Both the position numbers and the translations under genes were made by a program. 28,828 nucleotides of DNA from Plasmopara viticola (Eukaryota; Oomycota; Peronosporomycetes; Peronosporales; Peronosporaceae). The notes beneath the pieces are model-generated. The model saw nothing but the letters and a program-made list of their open reading frames with translations, was not told where the DNA came from and did no database searches. The stretch lies in contig MBPM02000317.1 of assembly GCA_001695595.3 (NCBI GenBank), positions 1 through 28,828 on the forward strand. The letters run 5' to 3'. Positions 19,202 to 28,828 of the stretch are shown here, piece after piece; within the stretch, counting starts at the first letter, position 1; each line of letters begins with the position of its first letter.

Positions 19202-20392
19202 ATCCCAGCACTCTAGGAAATTAATTGTACATTTAGTCGCGGCTCGAGTACGTCTGTGCACGTCTCGAATGACAGAAAGTACGTATTTGTAGCCGTGCAG
19301 CGTTTCAGCGCTATTTATGATGTCAAAACTCGCTTTGTTGTGGCTAGTTTGTGTCCAAGCACATATAAAAGGATTGAAAAGACGTATCTGTGGTCATACA
19401 GCGTTCCAGCGCTTAAATGAAGTAAATGTACGCTTAGTATTGGCCCTATTGCGGCTGTGAACGTTTCGATGGATTGAAAGGAAGTATCTTTGCTCGTACA
19501 ACGTCTTAGCGCTTCAACAGAGTGATTATATGCTTTGTTGTATCTCTGTTGCATCTGTGCGCGTCTTGAATGACAGAAATGACGTATCTGTCGTCGCACA
19601 TTACCTCAGCGCTCCAGGAGAATGATTGTACATTAAGTTGCGGCACATTACCTCAGCGCTCTAGGAGAATGATTGTACTTTAAGTTGCGGCTCACGTCTT
19701 GAATGTTAGAAAGTACGTATTTGTGGCCACACAGCGTTTCAGCGCTTCAATTATGTAAACATTTGCTAAGTTGTGCCTCTATTACGTCCGAGCACATCTA
19801 GAAGGATTAAAAAGCCGTGTCGGTGGTCGTACAGCGGACCAGCGCTTAAATGAAGTAAATGTACGCTAAGTTTTGAACCTATTGCGGCTGTGAACGTTTC
19901 GATAGATTGAAGAGAAGTATCTTTGGTCGTACAACGTCTCAGCGCTTCAAGAGAGTGATTCTAAGCTTTGCTTTACCTCTATTGCGTCTTTGCGCGTCTT
20001 TCAAGACAGGAAGGACGTATCTATCGTCGCACATCATCCCAGCACTCTAGGAAATTAATTGTACATTTAGTCGCGGCTCGAGTACGTCTGTGCACGTCTT
20101 GAATGACAGAAAGTACGTATTTGTGGCCGCACAGCGTCTCAGCGCTTCAATGATGTAAAAACACGCTTAGTTGTGGCTCTTTTGCGTCTGAGCACATCTA
20201 AAAGGATTTAAAAGACGACTCTGTGGTCGTACAGCGTACCAGCGCTTAAATGAAGTAAATGTACGCTTAGTCGTGGCCCTATTGCGGTTGTGAACGTTTT
20301 GATAGATTGAAAGGAAGTATCTATGGTCGTACAACGTCTCAGCGCTTCAAGAGAGTGATTATAAGCTTTGTTTTTATCTTTATTGCGTCTTT
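19202..20392 (+). repeat. Tetramers including a second 47-bp-duplication unit
   Basis: The A start at 19559 is followed by the next at 19992, a 433-bp interval identical in make-up to 13932-14364. About 19567-20027 parallels 13940-14400 at offset 5627. The unit at 19992 is an ordinary tetramer of 401 bp. No gene is seen. Confidence 0.8.
19597..19690 (+). repeat. 47-bp tandem duplication inside monomer A, locus 2
   Basis: Copies at 19597-19643 and 19644-19690, beginning CACATTACCTCAGCGCT. The first copy has CTCCAGG, the second CTCTAGG and TACTTTAAG, the latter as in the second copy at 14017. The same 14-bp boundary deletion follows. The shared TACTTTAAG base supports descent from one event. 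Confidence 0.9.
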
Positions 20393-22786
20393 GCGCGTCT
20401 TTCAAGACAGGAAGGACGTACCTATCCTCGCACATAATCCCAGCACTCTAGGAAATTAATTGTACATTTAGTCGCGGCTCGAGTACGTCTGTGCACGTCT
20501 CGAATGACAGAAAGTACGTATTTGTAGCCGTGCAGCGTCTCAGCGCTCTTTATGATGTCAAAACTCGCTATGTTGTGGCTAGTTTGTGTCGGAGCACATC
20601 TAAAAGGATTGAAAAGACGTATCTGTGGTCATACAGCATACCAGCGCTTAAATGAAGTAAATGTACGCTTAGTTTTGACCCTATTGCGGCTGTGAACGTT
20701 TCGAAAGATTGAAGGAAGTATAAATGGTCGTACAACGTCTCAGAGCTTCAAGAGAGCGATTAAAGCGTTGTTGTATCTCTATTGCGTCTTTGCGCGTCTT
20801 TCAAGACAGGAAGGACGTATCTATCGTCGCACATCATCTCAGCACTCTAGGAGAATGATTGTACATTTAGTTGCGGCTCGAGTACGTCTGTGCACGTAAA
20901 GAATGATAGAAAAACGTATTTGTGGCCGCACCGCGTCTCAGCGCTTCAATGATGAAAACACTCGCTAAGTTGTGGCTCTATTGCGTCCGAGCACATCTAA
21001 AGGGATTAAAAAGCCGTATCGGTGGTCGTACAGCGAACCAGCGGTTAAATGAAGCGAATGTACGCTTAGTTTTGGCCCTATTACGGCTGTGAACATTTCG
21101 AAAGATTGAAGGAAGTATAATGGTCGTACAACGTCTCAGAGCTTCAAGAGAGCGATTAAAGCGTTGTTGTATCTCTATTGCGTCTTTGCGCGTCCTTCAA
21201 GACAGGAAGGACGTATCTATCGTCGCACATCATCCAAGCACTCTAGGAAATTAATTGTACATTTAGTCGCGGCTCGAGTACGTCTGTGCACGTCTTGAAT
21301 GACAGAAAATACGTATTTGTGGCCGTACAGCGTCTCAGCGCTTCAATGATGTAAAAACACGCTTAGTTGTGGCTCTTTTGCGCCCGAGCTTAATTTAAAA
21401 GATCGAAAAGACGTATCTATGGTCGTACAGCGTACCAGTGCTTAAATGAAGTGAATGTACGCTTAGTCGTGGCCCTATTGCGGCTGGGAACGTTTCGATA
21501 CATTGCAAGAAAGTATCTATGGTCGTACAACGTCTCAGCGCTTCAAGAGAGAAATTAGATGCTTTGTTGTATATCTATTGCATCTGTGCGCGTCTTTCAA
21601 GACAGGAAGACGTATCTATCGTCGCGCATCATCCAAGCACTCTAGGAAATTAATTGTACATTTAGTCGCGGCTCGAGTACGTCTGTGCACGTCTTGAATG
21701 ACAGAAAATACGTATTTGTGGCCGTACAGCGTCTCAGCGCTTCAATGATGTAAAAACACGCTTAGTTGTGGCTCTTTTGCGCCCGAGCTTAATTTAAAAG
21801 ATCGAAAAGACGTATCTATGGTCGTACAGCGTACCAGTGCTGAAATGAAATGAATGTACGCTTAGTCGTGGCCCTATTGCGGCTGGGAACGTTTCGATAC
21901 ATTGCAAGAAAGTATCTATGGTCGTACAACGTTTCGGCGCTTCAAGAGAGAAATTAGATGCTTTGTTGTATATCTATTGCATCTGTGCGCGTCTTTCAAG
22001 ACAGGAAGGACGTATCTATCGTCGCACATCATCCAAGCACTCTAGGAAATTAATTGTACATTCAGTCGCGGCTCGAGTACGTCTGTGCACGTCTTGAATG
22101 ACAGAAAATACGTATTTGTGGCCGTACAGCGTCTCAGTGCTTCAATGATGTAAACACACGCTTAGTTGTGGGTCATTTGCGCACGAGCTCGATTTAAAGT
22201 ATCGAAAATACGTATCTATGGTCGTACAGCGTACCAGCGCTTAAATGAAGTGAATGTACGATTCGTTGTGGCCCTATTGCGGATGTGAATGTTTCGATAG
22301 ATTGCAAGAAAGTATCTATGGTCGTACACCGTGTCAGCGCTTCAAGAGAGATATTAAACGCTTTGTTGTATTCCTATTGCATCTGTGCGCGTCTTTCTTG
22401 ACAGGAAGGACGTATCTATCGTCGCACATCATCCAAGCACTCTAGGAAATTAATTGTACATTCAGTCGCGGCTCGAGTACGTCTGTGCACGTCTTGAATG
22501 ACAGAAAATACGTATTTGTGGCCGTACAGCGTCTCAGCGCTTCAATGATGTAAAAACACGCTTAGTTGTGGCTCTTTTGCGCCCGAGCTTAATTTAAAAG
22601 ATCGAAAAGACGTATCTATGGTCGTACAGCGTACCAGTGCTTAAATGAAGTGAATGTACGCTTAGTCGTGGCCCTATTGCGGTTGGGAACGTTTTGATGG
22701 ATTGCAAGGAAGTATCTATTGTCGTACAACGTCTCAGCGCTTCAAGAGAGTGATTATAAGCTTTGCTTTATCTCTATTGCATCTTT
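20393..22786 (+). repeat. Six-unit variant series Q-K-L-L-M-N
   Basis: A starts are at 20393 (Q), 20792 (K), 21188 (L), 21588 (L), 21987 (M) and 22387 (N); the letters are my own. Q has GACGTACCTATCCTCG and CTAGTTTGTGTCGGAG. K has GCACGTAAAGAATGATAG and GCCGTATCGGTGG. L has GCTTAATTTAAAAGATCG and GATACATTGCAAGAAAG. M has GCTCGATTTAAAGTATCG and CACCGTGTCAGCG. N has an L-type C but a D with TATCTATTGTCG and TAAGCTTTGCTTTATC. Most of the series recurs from 27213 without the two L units. Confidence 0.82.
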
Positions 22787-25700
22787 GCGCGTCTTTCAAG
22801 ACAGGAAGGACGTATCTATCGTCGCACATCATCCAAGCACTCTACGAAAATAATTGTACATTTAGTCGCGGCTCGAGTACGTCTGTGCACGTCTTGAATG
22901 ACAGAAAGTACGTATTTGTGGCCACAGCGTCTCAGCGCTTCAATGATGTAAAAACACGCTTAGTTGTGGCTCTTTTGCGCCCGAGCTTAATTTAAAAGAT
23001 CGAAAAGACGTATCTATGGTCGTACAGCGTACCAGTGCTTAAATGAAGTGAATGTACGCTTAGTCGTGGCCCTATTGCGGCTGGAACGTTTCGATACATT
23101 GCAAGAAAGTATCTATGGTCGTACAACGTCTCAGCGCTTCATGAGAGAAATTAGATGCTTTGTTGTATCTCTATTGCATCTGTGCGCGTCTTTCAAGACA
23201 GGAAGGACGTATCTATCGTCGCACATCATCTCAGCGCTCTAAGAAAATGATTGTACATTTAGTTGAGGCTCGAGTACGTCTATGCACGTCTTGAATGTTA
23301 GAAAGTACGTATTTGTGGCCGTACAGCGTCTCAGCGCTTCAATGATGTAAAAACACGCTTAGTTGTGGCTCTTTTGCGCCCGAGCTTAATTTAAAAGATC
23401 GAAAAGACGTATCTATGGTCGTACAGCGTACCAGTGCTTAAATGAAGTGAATGTACGCTTAGTCGTGGCCCTATTGCGGCTGGGAACGTTTCGATACATT
23501 GCAAGAAAGTATCTATGGTCGTACAACGTCTCAGCGCTTCATGAGAGAAATTAGATGCTTTGTTGTATCTCTATTGCATCTGTGCGCGTCTTTCAAGACA
23601 GGAAGGACGTATCTATCGTCGCACATCATCTCAACGCTCTAGGAAAATGATTGTACATTTAGTTGAGGCTCGAGTACGTCTGTGCACGTCTTGAATGTTA
23701 GAAAGTACGTATTTGTGGCCGTACAGCGTCTCAGCGTATTTACTGATGTAAACACTCGCTAAGTAGTGGCTCTTTTGCGTCCGAGCACATATAAAAGGAT
23801 TGAAAAGACGTATCTGTGGTCATACAGCGTACCAGCGCTTAAATGAAGTAAATGTACGCTTAGTTTTGGCCCTATTGCGGCTGTGAACGTTTCGATGGAT
23901 TGAAAGGAAGTATCTATGGTCGTACAACGTTTTGGCGCTTCAACAGAGTGATTATAGGCTTTGTTGTATCTCTATTGCATCTGTGCGCGTCTTAAATGAC
24001 AGAAATTACGTATCTGTCGTCGCACATTACCTCAGCGCTCTAGGAGATTGATTGTACATTTAGTTGCGGCTCGAGTACGTCTGTGCACGTAAAGAATGAT
24101 AGAAAAACGTATTTGTGGCCGCACCGCGTCTCAGCGCTTCAATGATGAAAACACTCGCTAAGTTGTGGCTCTATTGCGTCCGAGCACATCTAAAGGGATT
24201 AAAAAGCCGTATCGGTGGTCGTACAGCGAACCAGCGATTAAATGAAGCGAATGTACGCTTAGTTTTGGCCCTATAACAACTGTGAACATTTCGAAAGATT
24301 GAAGGAAGTATAAATGGTCGTACAACGTCTCAGAGCTTCAAGAGAGCGATTAAAAGCGTTGTTGTATCTCTATTGCGTCTTTGCGCGTCTTTCAAGACAG
24401 GAAGGACGTATCTATTGTCGCACATAATCCCAGCTCTCCAGGAAATTAATTGTACATTTAGTCGCGGCTCGAGTACGTCTGTGCACGTCTTGAATGACAG
24501 AGAGTACGTATTTGTGGCCGTACAGCATCTCAGCGCTTCAATGATGGAAAAACACGCTTAGTTGTGGCTCTTTTGCGCCCGAGCTTAATTTAAAAGATCG
24601 AAAAGACGTATCTATGGTCGTACAGCGTACCAGTGCTTAAATGAAGTGAATGTACGCTTAGTCGTGGCCCTATTGCGGCTGGGAACGTTTCGATACATTG
24701 CAAGAAAGTATCTATGGTCGTACAACGTCTCAGCGCTTCAAGAGAGAAATTAGATGCTTTGTTGTATCTCTATTGCATCTGTGCGCGTCTTTCAAGACAG
24801 GAAGGACGTATCTATCGTCGCGCATCATCCAAGCACTCTAGGGAATTAATTGTACATTTAGTCGCGGCTCGAGTACGTCTGTGCACGTCTTGAATGACAG
24901 AAAATACGTATTTGTGGCCGTACAGCGTCTCAGCGCTTCAATGATGTAAAAACACGCTTAGTTGTGGCTCTTTTGCGCCCGAGCTTAATTTAAAAGATCG
25001 AAAAGACGTATCTATGGTCGTACAGCGTACCAGTGCTTAAATGAAGTGAATGTACGCTTAGTCGTGGCCCTATTGCGGCTGGGAACGTTTCGATACATTG
25101 CAAGAAAGTATCTATGGTCGTACAACGTCTCAGCGCTTCAAGAGAGAAATTAGATGCTTTGTTGTATATCTATTGCATCTGTGCGCGTCTTAAATGACAG
25201 AAATGACGTATCTGTCGTCGCACATTACCTCAGCGCTCTAGGAGAATGATTGTACATTTAGTTGCGGCTCGAGTACGTCTGTGCACGTAAAGAATGATAG
25301 AAAAACGTATTTGTGGCCGCACCGCGTCTCAGCGCTTCAATGATGAAAACACTCGCTAAGTTGTGGCTCTATTGCGTCCGAGCACATCTAAAGGGATTAA
25401 AAAGCCGTATCGGTGGTCGTACAGCGAACCAGCGATTAAATGAAGCGAATGTACGCTTAGTTTTGGCCCTATTACAACTGTGAACATTTCGAAAGATTGA
25501 AGGAAGTATAAATGGTCGTACAACGTCTCAGAGCTTCAAGAGAGCGATTAAAAGCGTTGTTGTATCTCTATTGCGTCTTTGCGCGTCTTTCAAGACAGGA
25601 AGGACGTATCTATTGTCGCACATCATTCAAGCACTCTAGGAAATTAATTGTACATTCAGTCGCGGCTCGAGTACGTCTGTGCACGTCTTGAATGTTAGAA

Positions 25701-27212
25701 AGTACGTATTTGTGGCCGTACAGCGTCTCAGCGTATTTTCTGATGTAAACACTCGCTAAGTAGTGGCTCTTTTGCGTCCGAGCACATCTAAAAGGATTGA
25801 AAAGACGTATCTGTGGTCATACAGCGTACCAGCGCTTAAATGAAGTAAATGTCCGCTTTGTTGTGGCCTCTTTGCGGCTGTGAACGTTTCGATGGATTGA
25901 AAGAAAGTATCTATGGTCGTACAACGTTTTGGCGCTTCAACAGAGTGATTATAGGCTTTGTTGTATCTCTATTGCATCTGTGCGCGTCTTAAATGACAGA
26001 AATGACGTATCTGTCGTCGCACATTACCTCAGCGCTCTAGGAGAATGATTGTACATTTAGTTGCGGCTCGAGTACGTCTGTGCACGTAAAGAATGATAGA
26101 AAAACGTATTTGTGGCCGCACCGCGTCTCAGCGCTTCAATGATGAAAACACTCGCTAAGTGTGTGGCTCTATTGCGTCCGAGCACATCTAAAGGGATTAA
26201 AAGCCGTATCGGTGGTCGTACAGCGAACCAGCGATTAAATGAAGCGAATGTACGCTTAGTTTTGGCCCATTACAACTGTGAACATTTCGAAAGATTGAAG
26301 GATGTATAAATGGTCGTACAACGTCTCAGAGCTTCAAGAGAGAGCGATTAAACGCGTTGTTGTATCTCTATTGCGTCTTTGCGCGTCTTCAAGACAGGAA
26401 AGACGTATCTATCGTCGCACATCATCTCAGCACTCTAGAAAAAAATTGTACATTTAGTCGCGGCTCGAGTACGTCTGTGCACGTAAAGAATGATAGAAAA
26501 ACGTATTTGTGGCCGCACCGCGTCTCAGCGCTTCAATGATGAAAACACTCGCTAAGTTGGCTCATTTCGTCCAAGCACATCTAAAGGGATTTAAAGCCGT
26601 ATAGGTGGTCGTACAGCGTACCAGCGCTTAAATGAAGCGAATGTACGCTTAGTTTTGGCCCTATTGCGACTGTGAACGTTTCGATAGATTGAAAGAAGTA
26701 TCTATGGTCGTACAACGTTTCAGCGCTTCAACAGAGTGATTATAGGCTTTGTTGTATATCTATTGCATCTGTGCGCGTCTTAAATGACAGAATTGACGTA
26801 TCTGTCGTCGCACATTACTCAGCGCTCTAGGAGAATGATTGTACATTAAGTTGCGGCACATTACCTCAGCGCTCTAAGAAAATGATTGTACATTAAGTTG
26901 CGGCTCACGTCTTGAATGTTAGAGTATGCGTTTGTGGCCACACAGCATTTTCAGCGCTTCAATGATGTAAACACTCGCTAAGTTGTGGCTCTATTGCGTC
27001 CGAGCACATCTAAAGGGATTAAAAAGCCGTATCGGTGGTCGTACAGCGGACCAGCGCTTAAATGAAGCGAATGTACGCTTAGTTTTGGCCCTATTGCGAC
27101 TGTAAACGTTTCGATAGATTGAAAGGAAGTATCTATGGTCGTACAACGTTTCAGCGCTTCAGAGAGATTATAATAGTATTATTAGCTTTGTTTTTATCTT
27201 TATTGCGTCTTT
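22787..27212 (+). repeat. Interleaved L, K and P unit variants (recently amplified)
   Basis: A starts are at 22787, 23184, 23584, 23985, 24383, 24783, 25183, 25581, 25982, 26381 and 26773. L-type C monomers lie near 22988, 23388, 24587 and 24987. K-type units start 23985, 25183, 25982 and 26381. P-type units, with GTATTTWCTGATGTAAAC and CGTTTTGGCGCTTCAACAG, start 23584 and 25581. P followed by K occurs twice at an offset of 1997 bp. L units are almost identical to one another. The last unit (26773) is a 440-bp one with the 47-bp duplication and an extra A/T-rich insert. No gene is seen. Confidence 0.82.
26811..26903 (+). repeat. 47-bp tandem duplication inside monomer A, locus 3
   Basis: Copies at 26811-26856 (46 bp, one C missing in ATTACTCAG) and 26857-26903 (CTCTAAGAA in place of CTCTAGGAG). 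Both keep TACATTAAG, unlike the second copies of loci 1 and 2. The same 14-bp A/B boundary deletion follows directly. Confidence 0.88.
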
Positions 27213-28828
27213 GCGCGTCTTTCAAGACAGGAAGGACGTACCTATCCTCGCACATAATCCCAGCACTCTAGGAAATTAATTGTACATTTAGTCGCGGCTC
27301 GAGTACGTCTGTGCACGTCTCGAATGACAGAAAGTACGTATTTGTAGCCGTGCAGCGTCTCAGCGCTCTTTATGATGTCAAAACTCGCTATGTTGTGGCT
27401 AGTTTGTGTCGGAGCACATCTAAAAGGATTGAAAAGACGTATCTGTGGTCATACAGCATACCAGCGCTTAAATGAAGTAAATGTACGCTTAGTTTTGACC
27501 CTATTGCGGCTGTGAACGTTTCGAAAGATTGAAGGAAGTATAAATGGTCGTACAACGTCTCAGAGCTTCAAGAGAGCGATTAAACGCGTTGTTGTATCTC
27601 TATTGCGTCTTTGCGCGTCTTTCAAGACAGGAAGGACGTATCTATCGTCGCACATCATCTCAGCACTCTAGGAGAATGATTGTACATTTAGTTGCGGCTC
27701 GAGTACGTCTGTGCACGTAAAGAATGATAGAAAAACGTATTTGTGGCCGACCGCTGTCTCAGCGCTTCAATGATGAAAACTCGCTAAGTTGTGGCTCATT
27801 GCGTCCGAGCACATCTAAAGGGATTAAAAGCCGTATCGGGTGGTCGTACAGCGAACCAGCGGTTAAATGAAGCGAATGTACGCTTAGTTTTGGCCCTATT
27901 GCGACTGTGAACGTTTCGATAGATTGAAAGGAAGTATCTATGGTCGTACAACGTCTCAGCGCTTCAAGAGAGTGATTATAAGCTTTGCTTTATCTCTATT
28001 GCGTCTTTGCGCGTCTTAAAAATCAGGAAGGACGTACCTATCGTCGCACATCATCTCAGCGCTCTAGAAAATGATTGTACAGTTAGTCGCGGCTCGAGTA
28101 CGTCTGTGCACGTCTTAAATGACAGAACGAACGTATTTGTGGCCGCACAGCGTCTCAGCGCTTCAATGATGCAAACACACGCTTAGTTGTGGCTCATTTG
28201 CGCCCGAGCTCGATTTAAAGTATCGAAAATACGTATCTATGGTCGTACAGCGTACCAGCGCTTAAATGAAGTGAATGTACGATTCGTTGTGGCCCTATTG
28301 CGGTTGTGAATGTTTCGATAGATTGAAAGGAAGTATCTATGGTCGTACACCGTGTCAGCGCTTCAAGAGAGATATTAAACGCTTTGTTGTATCTCTATTG
28401 CATCTGTGCGCGTCTTAAATGACAGAATTGACGTATCTGTCGTCGCACATAATCCCAGCACTCTAGGAAATTAATTGTACATTTAGTCGGGGCTCGAGTA
28501 CGTCTGTGCACGTCTTGAATGACATGAAGTACGTATTTGTAGCCGTGCAGCGTCTCAGCGCTTCAATGATGTAAAAACACGCTTAGTTGTGGCTCTTTTG
28601 CGCCCGAGCTTAATTTAAAAGATCGAAAAGACGTATCTATGGTCGTACAGCGTACCAGCGCTTAAATGAAGTGAATGTACGCTTAGTCGTGGCCCTATTG
28701 CGACTGTTAACGTTTTGATAGATTGCAAGAAAGTATCTATTGTCGTACAACGTCTCAGCGCTTCAAGAGAGTGATTATAAGCTTTGCTTTATCTCTATTG
28801 CATCTTTGCGCGTCTTTCAAGACAGGAA
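27213..28828 (+). repeat. Variant series Q-K-M-N, shortened relative of 20393-22786
   Basis: A starts are at 27213 (Q), 27613 (K), 28009 (M) and 28408 (N). The next A begins at 28808 and is cut by the window end. Q and most of K match 20393 onward at an offset of 6820. M and N match 21987 onward at an offset of 6021. The 799-bp difference equals the two L units that are absent here. K here has a D monomer unlike that at 20792, so the right part of K was exchanged. Confidence 0.82.

Larger units (their letters stand above)
1..28828 (+). repeat. Satellite array of ~100-bp monomers in a 4-monomer (~400-bp) higher-order repeat
   Basis: Seen directly: the entire window is made of related ~100-bp monomers in the order A-B-C-D, all in one orientation. 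A starts occur for example at 1, 400, 799, 1199, 1598, 1998, 2397, 6970, 7370, 10149, 10549, 15560, 15960, 16360, 24783, 25183, 28408 and 28808. I count 73 A-to-A intervals and about 288 monomers. All four monomers share a core around ACGTATCT, GTCGTACA and CAGCGCTT, followed by TACGCTT or a close variant. Because 100 and 400 are both 1 modulo 3, any reading frame shifts from unit to unit. Open frames therefore stay below about 100 codons and recur only as shadows of the repeat. The strand label is arbitrary. I infer heterochromatic satellite of a eukaryote. The family is not one I recognise. Confidence 0.97.

Noticed and set aside
2176..22995. Open reading frames of 60-97 codons on both strands, many with similar conceptual peptides
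   Set aside because: They recur with the satellite period and shift frame because unit lengths are near 400 bp (1 modulo 3). They overlap one another on both strands and end at stops present in the repeat. There is no ribosome-binding or splice context, and no recognisable domain. They are shadows of the repeat.
27166..27187. Target-site duplication or terminal repeat of a transposon at the A/T-rich insert
   Set aside because: Only about 8 extra bases, no inverted termini and no flanking duplication longer than a few bases.
1..28828. CRISPR array
   Set aside because: The regular spacing has no alternation of identical repeats with unique spacers. All parts of the 100-bp unit are related to all others.
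1..28828. Giant repeat-protein gene (silk-, mucin- or Balbiani-ring-like)
   Set aside because: Such genes keep repeat length a multiple of three and an open frame. Here the unit is 399-400 bp with stops in all frames.
1..28828. Ribosomal DNA spacer or tRNA/5S gene cluster
   Set aside because: No rRNA or tRNA segment, A/B-box arrangement or T-run terminator that I can recognise recurs with the unit.

Overview
The whole 28.8-kb window is one uninterrupted block of tandem satellite DNA. I find no credible protein-coding gene, RNA gene, CRISPR array or transposon. The basic unit is a monomer of about 100 bp. Four diverged monomers, here called A, B, C and D, repeat head to tail in fixed order as a higher-order unit of about 400 bp. 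Locating A starts by hand from base 1 to base 28808 gives 73 complete A-to-A intervals. Nearly all are 386-440 bp, four are about 200 bp and two are 600 bp. That is about 288 monomers at a mean of 100.0 bp. All lie in the same orientation, and no foreign sequence was seen.

A homogeneous satellite of this size with nested higher-order structure points to a eukaryotic heterochromatic region, either centromeric, pericentromeric or subtelomeric. In the two monomers I counted, CpG is above expectation (observed/expected about 1.5-1.7). This argues against long-term germline CpG methylation and would fit an invertebrate such as many insects. I do not recognise the satellite family and cannot name the species.

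Layout: 1-2396 is three near-identical copies of a 799-bp, 8-monomer unit (two alternating tetramer types). 2397-3984 holds tetramers in which that alternation decays. 3985-6179 contains three 200-bp units, each with a B/D fusion monomer. 6180-11347 holds ordinary tetramers plus one very recent 398-bp tandem duplication (7765-8560). 11348-11947 is a 600-bp unit with the reciprocal D/B fusion. 13147-14364 is a mosaic that includes a 14-bp deletion and a 47-bp internal duplication. 16882-19201 is a striking mosaic of four pieces that each match a different place earlier in the window. 20393-22786 and 27213-28807 share a variant order that differs by two units. 22787-27212 is an interleaved set of a few recently amplified unit variants.

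The biology visible here is array evolution: unequal crossing-over and gene conversion that always keep monomer phase, with several breakpoints at or next to the conserved CAGCGCTT core of the monomer. Identity percentages and offsets are hand counts from the printed sequence, not alignments. The alternative for some near-identical copies is collapse or mis-joining during assembly.
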